DNA of 64,000 nt, from the NCBI RefSeq assembly GCF_010731775.1, contig NZ_AP022590.1, positions 4,588,001 to 4,652,000 on the forward strand, in the 5' to 3' direction. Numbering within the stretch: the first letter of the stretch is position 1; every line of letters begins with the position of its first letter. A program made the translations under genes and the position numbers. The stretch is from Mycobacterium mantenii. Lineage in GTDB: Bacteria > Actinomycetota > Actinomycetes > Mycobacteriales > Mycobacteriaceae. The notes under the pieces were generated by a model. That model saw only the letters and a program-made list of their open reading frames with translations, was not told the origin of the DNA and did no database searches. Below are positions 59,422 to 64,000 of the stretch, one piece after another.

Positions 59422-61025
59422 GGGCGCTCCTCGGTCGATGCGGTCGATACCGGCATCTTCGCACCCGACCCACTCACGTGGTTCACCTGGTTAGCGATCT
59501 CGCGTTTGAGGATCTTGCCTGCGGGGCCCAACGGGAACTCGCGCCGGAACACGAACCGGCGCGGCTGCTTGTAACCGGCCAGTTCCGCGCGACACAGCGC
59601 AGCCAGCTCGGCGGTCAATGCGTCCTCATCGGTGACGTGGGCCTTGGGAATCACGGCGGCAACCGGCGTCTCACCCCACTCAGGGTCAGGCACCCCGACC
59701 ACCGCCACCATGTCTACGTCGCGATGCTGAGCGAGCACCCGCTCGATCTCAGCCGGATAGACATTGAACCCGCCGGAGATGATGAGATCGGTTTTGCGAC
59801 CGGTGATATGGAGGTAGCCTTCCTCGTCGAGGTAGCCCAAGTCACCGCTGAGCAACCCATCAGGCCGGAACGTCTCCATTGTCTGCTCGGGCCGGTTCCA
59901 GTAGCCGATCGCGTTGGCAGGGCTGGTGATCACGATTTCGCCGACGTCGCCGGGTGGGGCATCGTTGCCATCGACGTCGACGACCCGGATCACGCACATC
60001 GGCGTTTCCTGCCCGCATGAGGTCGCAATCGAGGTTTTGCCGGCGACGATGTCGCGATGATCCTCGGGCGTGAGAATCGTTGCCTGTCCGCCGCATTCGG
60101 TGAGTCCATAACGCTGCTGCAGGTCGCAGCCGAGCAGGTCCATCGCTTTACGTGCCAAACCGGGCGGCACGGGGGCTGATCCGTAGGAGATGCGCCGCAG
60201 GCTCGACATGTCCCGCGGTGGTCCGTCTTCCAGGATCGCCAGCGTGCGGTGCAGCATCGTCGGGATGAACGTCGTGAAGGTGACGGCACTGCGTTCGATC
60301 TCGTCGATCACGGCCTGCGGGTCGAACCTCTGATGAATCACCATGGTCTGACCGAGATACAGCCATGACACCGTGCGGACCATGCCGCCTGCAGTGAAGA
60401 ACGGGGTGGTGGCCAGCATGACGTCCGAGCGGTTGGCCTCCGTGACGAGATTCGTGTCAGCCGCCTGGTAGAGCAAGCCGCGGTGGGTATGCATCACGCC
60501 TTTGGCTCGACCGGTGGTGCCGCTGGTGTAGAGGATGAACGCGACGTCGTCCGGCGTGACGTCGCCGCGCTCAGCGCCGGGTTGCGCGCGCGACAGCGCC
60601 GTGTCGTAGTCGGTGACCAACTCGCTTGTGCTGTGCGCCGAGCTGGAGCCCACGCCTAATATCAGCCCCAGCTGGGTCAATTCGCCGAGAAACTTCTCCA
60701 GATGGTCGGCGTGGATAATCACCGCTCGTGCGCCGGAGTCGTCGCGCACGTGGGCGACCTCGTCGGGAGCCAACCGGATGTTCACCGGCACAGTGATCAG
60801 CCCGGCTTTTGCCAGACCGAATGAGATCTCCGGCCATTCAAGGCAATTGCGGGCGATCACCATGACCCGGTCGCCCGGCACCAGCCCCCGGCCGATCAGG
60901 AAGCCGGCGAGTCGACGGGCCCGGTCGTCGACCTGAGACCAGGTCAGCGTCCGGTCAGCGTCTATCAGTGCACGCTTGTCGGGGTAGCGGCGGGCGTTGT
61001 TGGTTGCGATGTCGCCGATGAGCAT
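59418..61025 (-). CDS. AMP-dependent acyl-CoA synthetase
   Basis: A 535-aa ANL ligase: P-loop FILYTSGTTGRAKGVMHTH near residues 162-180, YGLTECGGQATI near 310, SGDLGYLDEEGYLHITGRKTDLIISGG near 386-412 and the C-terminal Lys in GPAGKILKRE near 508. In an operon with a Rieske dioxygenase, DUF35 and thiolase, it fits the role of IpfF: activating an aryl-alkanoic acid as its CoA thioester before ring dioxygenation. It follows the beta subunit gene after 16 bases. Confidence 0.92.
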   Translation of the reverse strand: MLIGDIATNNARRYPDKRALIDADRTLTWSQVDDRARRLAGFLIGRGLVPGDRVMVIARNCLEWPEISFGLAKAGLITVPVNIRLAPDEVAHVRDDSGARAVIIHADHLEKFLGELTQLGLILGVGSSSAHSTSELVTDYDTALSRAQPGAERGDVTPDDVAFILYTSGTTGRAKGVMHTHRGLLYQAADTNLVTEANRSDVMLATTPFFTAGGMVRTVSWLYLGQTMVIHQRFDPQAVIDEIERSAVTFTTFIPTMLHRTLAILEDGPPRDMSSLRRISYGSAPVPPGLARKAMDLLGCDLQQRYGLTECGGQATILTPEDHRDIVAGKTSIATSCGQETPMCVIRVVDVDGNDAPPGDVGEIVITSPANAIGYWNRPEQTMETFRPDGLLSGDLGYLDEEGYLHITGRKTDLIISGGFNVYPAEIERVLAQHRDVDMVAVVGVPDPEWGETPVAAVIPKAHVTDEDALTAELAALCRAELAGYKQPRRFVFRREFPLGPAGKILKREIANQVNHVSGSGAKMPVSTASTEERP

Positions 61026-61041
61026 CAGATCAACAGGCCCT

Positions 61042-61557
61042 TCATATCAGGAAAGCAAGTGTCTCGACCGGTCCGCCCGCGTCGATCAGGTGTACGGTCT
61101 TGCGGACCAGCCTCGGGCCATCCGCCGACAAACGGATCGTGTGAATGACCCGGCCGGCCCAGAATCGTTGGCGCAGACGGTATTCGAACAGCGCAAAGTT
61201 GGATTCCACGGTGACGGTGTCGGCGCCGGCGTCCACCACCTCGCTGTTGGAGATGACGCGACGCATCACCGACGGCGGTGTCTGGGAGTGTCGGTTACCG
61301 GTGTTGAGCTGAGCCACCCGGCTTTTGATCCGTCGCCGGTTGTCGTTGATGTAGGCGAGCGTGGTGCGCGGGTCGTCGTCGGGGTGCATCGGGACGCGGT
61401 ACTCGACCGTGTCGTCGTCATCGACCCACAGCGCCTCCCACTCCGAGTAGCGGCCCTCGTCGGCCAGTCGCGCCTCCAGGTATAGAAACGACAGGATCTC
61501 GGCGTCGGGCAGCGGACGCAGGGCGGGACGTGTCTGGGTGTGGGAGTTGACGGTCAT
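61042..61557 (-). CDS. Ring-hydroxylating dioxygenase beta subunit
   Basis: A 171-aa small subunit: ILSFLYLEARLADEGRYSEWEALWVDDDDTVEYRVPMHP near residues 21-59, the Arg-rich INDNRRRIKSRVAQLNTG and the ending PVETLAFLI. ATGA overlap with the alpha subunit gene. Equivalent in position to IpfB of the ibuprofen pathway. Confidence 0.91.
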   Translation of the reverse strand: MTVNSHTQTRPALRPLPDAEILSFLYLEARLADEGRYSEWEALWVDDDDTVEYRVPMHPDDDPRTTLAYINDNRRRIKSRVAQLNTGNRHSQTPPSVMRRVISNSEVVDAGADTVTVESNFALFEYRLRQRFWAGRVIHTIRLSADGPRLVRKTVHLIDAGGPVETLAFLI

Positions 61558-62849
61558 GCTCCGGCCATTCCGCCGACGACCGCGGCCCAGTGCGAGTAGA
61601 AACCACGCTGCGGAGTCTCCGCGCTCTTGTCCCGATTGATGATGCCCGTCGAGTCATCGACATCGCTTTCCATACCGCGTGCCAGCATCAGCCACTCGGG
61701 CAGCTCGGCGGCAAGCCCGGCCTGGTTGCGCATGCCGATTTCGCCGTCGTCGGCGATCAGGAATCCCGCCGGGCCCATCGCCCCCTCCGAGCGGCGCAGC
61801 GTGCGTTCGTTCAACGCATCCTGACCGGGTATCAAAACCGCGGTGGTGTAGGCGATGGTGCGGTCGGGGGCCTGCGGCTCGACGAACATGACGTTCATCT
61901 CGGCCAGGAAGAGGTTGGGCCAGATCAATGTATGTGGTGGGCCGACGACCAGTGCGTCGTGCGCCTGCTCGGGACCGTACGCACCCTCGAGTGCCTGGAC
62001 GTAGTCGGCGAGCTTGGTCCGTGGGATGCGCCCGTACCAGACGAATTCCTCGTCCAGCTTGCGGTATTCGTCGCTGTAGTCGATCTCGGAATGACCGTTG
62101 CCGAGGTCGCGGACCAGCACATCGACCTTGGTCGGAACGTGCGACACTTTGGCGGGTTTGATCGCGTCGTACACCGAGGCATGAGTGAACAATGCGTGGT
62201 AGCCGTCGACGTTGTTCTCCACCACCATCTTCCAGTTGGCATGGTGCAGGTGCTTCATCCAGTTGGCCCGCAAGTCGATCGTGCGGGTGGGGGACAGGTT
62301 CAGCAGCCGGTCGATGGCGCGTGTCGCCTTGCCGAGATGCTCAGTCAGGGACACGCCTTCAGAAGCGAGCGACGCGAAAATGAATCCGCCGTAGCTGTCC
62401 ACGCGGGGCGCCTGGGCGAGGCCCAGTTCGGAGCGGACCTGGTTGAAAGCCTCGCCGTAACCTTCGCGCATCGGAACACCCTGCAACGCACCGGTATTGC
62501 TGAAGGTCCAGCCGTGATACGGGCACCGGAACGAGTTGGCGTTGCCCTTCTCGGCGTTGCACAGCTTGTTGGCCCGGTGGGTGCAGCGGTTGAGGACCAC
62601 TCGGATGACACCGTCCTTGCCGCGCGCCACGACGACCGGGTCGTGTCCGATCATCCGGGTGAGGTAGTCACCCGGCTCGCTGACCTCGCTCTCATGCGCG
62701 ACGTAGACCCATCCGGTCTTGAAGATGCTGTCCATTTCGCGGCGGAAGATCTCGGCGGACGTGTACACACTCCCGTGCACGCGGTCGGTGCGTATGACGG
62801 TCCCGACGTCGAAGTTGTCTGTCGCAGAAGCGGATTCAAGTGTTGTCAC
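61554..62849 (-). CDS. Rieske ring-hydroxylating dioxygenase alpha subunit
   Basis: A 431-aa large subunit. Rieske ligands C89-x-H91 (RCTHRA) and C109-x2-H112 (CPYHGW); catalytic iron site NWKMVVENNVDGYHALFTH with D215, H218 and H223. The GTG at 62849 is chosen: GGAGG stands four bases upstream and it overlaps the DUF35 stop (GTGA); the frame extends upstream only as a shadow of the DUF35 gene. With CoA ligase, DUF35 and thiolase genes around it, it may act on an aryl-CoA ester as IpfA does. Confidence 0.93.
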   Translation of the reverse strand: MTTLESASATDNFDVGTVIRTDRVHGSVYTSAEIFRREMDSIFKTGWVYVAHESEVSEPGDYLTRMIGHDPVVVARGKDGVIRVVLNRCTHRANKLCNAEKGNANSFRCPYHGWTFSNTGALQGVPMREGYGEAFNQVRSELGLAQAPRVDSYGGFIFASLASEGVSLTEHLGKATRAIDRLLNLSPTRTIDLRANWMKHLHHANWKMVVENNVDGYHALFTHASVYDAIKPAKVSHVPTKVDVLVRDLGNGHSEIDYSDEYRKLDEEFVWYGRIPRTKLADYVQALEGAYGPEQAHDALVVGPPHTLIWPNLFLAEMNVMFVEPQAPDRTIAYTTAVLIPGQDALNERTLRRSEGAMGPAGFLIADDGEIGMRNQAGLAAELPEWLMLARGMESDVDDSTGIINRDKSAETPQRGFYSHWAAVVGGMAGA

Positions 62850-63286
62850 TGGTCCTCCAGGATGTCGATGGCCGGGATCGCGACGTCGCCGAGGTGGCGG
62901 AAACCGATGTGCACTGCTGTGCCGATGGGCGGTGCCGTGTCCGCGGGTTGGACGGTGGTCATCACCATTCGGTGTCCGCTCGACAGTTCGACGTCGACGA
63001 TGGGGTAGGGTGCCACGCTGCGCACCAGGCCGGGCTCGCGCCGGTGCATGAGCGCCGCAGTATGTACTGTTCCGCGCGGATCGACTGTGCGCCAATCCCG
63101 TTCGCTGTGCCCGCAGCCGTCGCAGACCTGCTGGTCGAGCTCGAGTGGTAGCGCGCACGCCGCGCAGAACGGCACCGCGAGCTCGTTGCGTGCGGCCGCC
63201 CGGTACAGCGGCGCCAGCAAGTCGTCATCGGAAATGGGTGCCAGCGCACTGTCCAGCAGCCAGTCCTCGACCGCGGTGGCGGTCAT
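62846..63286 (-). CDS. DUF35 / Zn-ribbon OB-fold acyl-CoA-associated protein
   Basis: A 146-aa protein with an N-terminal rubredoxin-like zinc ribbon (C41-x2-C44 and C55-x2-C58 in FCAACALPLEL and VCDGCGHSE) and a C-terminal OB fold (VHTAALMHRREPGLVRSVAPYPIVDVEL). DUF35 proteins partner thiolase-fold enzymes, for example Ltp2 retro-aldolases in steroid side-chain removal and the thiolase of the ipf cluster. It overlaps the thiolase gene by ATGA, consistent with a complex. Confidence 0.9.
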   Translation of the reverse strand: MTATAVEDWLLDSALAPISDDDLLAPLYRAAARNELAVPFCAACALPLELDQQVCDGCGHSERDWRTVDPRGTVHTAALMHRREPGLVRSVAPYPIVDVELSSGHRMVMTTVQPADTAPPIGTAVHIGFRHLGDVAIPAIDILEDQ

Positions 63287-64000
63287 GCGGCGCGCTCCAG
63301 CACCAGCGCCGCGTGGTGGTCCATCCGGCCGCCGATGCCGCCGACCAGCGCCACCGTGGCTCCCGGAACCTGACGCTGCCCGCCGCTGCCGCGCAGCTGA
63401 ATCATCGCCTCCGCCAACGGCGTCATGCCCTGCAGATAAAACCCGGACAGCTGGCCACCGCCGGTATTGGTCGGCAGCCTGCCGCCCGGCCCGGTATGGC
63501 CGTCGCGCACGAACACCCCCGCGGGCACATCACCGGTGAGCCGGTATTCGTCGAGCAGCGCCAGGGTGACGATGGAGAACGGGTCGTACAGTTCGGCGAC
63601 GTGCAGGTCCGATCGGACCATGCCGGCCTGGTCGAGCGCGTCCTGTACCGCGCGGGCACCGCCGCCGAACCACGACTCGGCTCCTGAGCGACGGCGCCGC
63701 ACCGGATGCTCGCGCCCGGTGCCGCGAACCCGCAATCGGGTGCCGCCGGTCGAGGGCCGCCCGGTAAGGACGACGGCGACCGCGCCGTTCACCGGCCGCG
63801 CGCAGTCCAGCAGCCGAAGCGGTTCGGCGATCATCGGGGAAGCGTCATAGGCGGCGTCGTCGAGCGGCTCTCGGTTGACCGCGTCGGGATTGCCGCGCGC
63901 CCAACCCCTTGCGGTGGTGGCCACCGAACGCAGCGCGTCGGCACTGGTGCCGGTTACATGCAGCCAGCGCTGGGTGAGCAGCGCATACGTCGGCACCGAG
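63283..64000 (-). CDS. Thiolase-family protein (SCPx/lipid-transfer type), C-terminal part
   Basis: The 5' end lies beyond the window; at least 239 codons are present. The C-terminal thiolase domain is clear: VAELYDPFSIVTLALLDEYRL, then NTGGGQLSGFYLQGMTPLAEAMIQLRG and ATVALVGGIGG. The GGG-LSG stretch in place of the GHP motif of degradative thiolases marks the Ltp/SCPx-like group that works with DUF35 proteins and often does aldol-type rather than thiolytic cleavage. It is the most upstream gene of this operon in the window. Confidence 0.87.
   Translation of the reverse strand, partial: SVPTYALLTQRWLHVTGTSADALRSVATTARGWARGNPDAVNREPLDDAAYDASPMIAEPLRLLDCARPVNGAVAVVLTGRPSTGGTRLRVRGTGREHPVRRRRSGAESWFGGGARAVQDALDQAGMVRSDLHVAELYDPFSIVTLALLDEYRLTGDVPAGVFVRDGHTGPGGRLPTNTGGGQLSGFYLQGMTPLAEAMIQLRGSGGQRQVPGATVALVGGIGGRMDHHAALVLERAA

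Noticed and set aside
61590..63008. A 472-codon open frame on the plus strand
   Set aside because: Antisense shadow of the Rieske alpha gene, with no recognisable family.
1..64000. CRISPR arrays, tRNA or rRNA genes
   Set aside because: No regularly spaced repeats, no cloverleaf-like sequence ending in a T-arm motif, and no rRNA-like stretches were seen while reading.

Overview
The window is high-GC actinobacterial DNA that most resembles a Mycobacterium or Mycolicibacterium able to degrade aromatic compounds. The genus-level evidence is a yrbE-mceA-F operon followed by mce-associated and DUF732 genes, several F420/luciferase-like oxidoreductases, a mycobacterial-type SAM methyltransferase, and tightly overlapping ATGA/GTGA operons. 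No rRNA, tRNA or CRISPR was seen.

Layout. (1) 1-5130: end of a Rieske dioxygenase alpha gene, its beta subunit, a ~100-aa protein, a cis-diol dehydrogenase, a 37-aa coupled mini-ORF, a ferredoxin reductase, an IclR regulator and a dihydroxyphthalate-decarboxylase-like protein: a phthalate/aryl-carboxylate type module. (2) 5136-11917: ACMSD-type amidohydrolase, a broken MarR gene, aldehyde dehydrogenase, type I extradiol dioxygenase, hydratase/decarboxylase, 4-oxalocrotonate tautomerase and a second aldehyde dehydrogenase: a meta-cleavage pathway. (3) 11930-33723: about 21 kb bracketed by ~500-bp direct repeats, both the 3' part of a phdJ-like aldolase gene. It holds a MarR regulator, transposase remnants, the mce operon (mceC and mceD run together by a frameshift; a mas gene and a DUF732 gene also frameshifted), fragments of an LLM oxidoreductase and a P450, an intact LLM oxidoreductase-phosphotransferase-methyltransferase trio, an IS3-family element and a decayed IS21-family element joined to a ferredoxin-reductase tail. 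(4) 33216-43648: phdJ-phdI pair, a ferredoxin, a flavin monooxygenase/acyl-CoA dehydrogenase-like gene with two SnoaL-like proteins, a VOC protein, an SDR, a second Rieske alpha/beta pair, YceI, a FAH-family hydrolase and a TetR regulator. (5) 43833-52794: LigB-type extradiol dioxygenase, SDR, third Rieske alpha/beta pair, FAH hydrolase, acyl-CoA ligase, carboxymuconolactone-decarboxylase-like protein, BadI/MenB-like hydrolase and a CaiB-type CoA transferase. (6) 52802-64000, minus strand: one long overlapping operon with thiolase, DUF35, fourth Rieske alpha/beta pair, acyl-CoA ligase, enoyl-CoA hydratase, aldehyde dehydrogenase, flavin reductase, acyl-CoA dehydrogenase, LLM oxidoreductase, alpha/beta hydrolase and thioesterase.

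Together the genes suggest an accessory catabolic island for polycyclic or substituted aromatic acids. Rieske oxygenases make cis-diols, SDRs rearomatise them, extradiol enzymes open the ring, and FAH/CMD/BadI, CoA-ligase and beta-oxidation-like enzymes process the products. The last operon has the gene set of the ibuprofen (ipf) type CoA-dependent dioxygenation pathway. Substrates cannot be read from sequence alone. Single-base frameshifts are frequent between 11.9 and 33.2 kb, so either that segment is decaying or the assembly has indel errors there.
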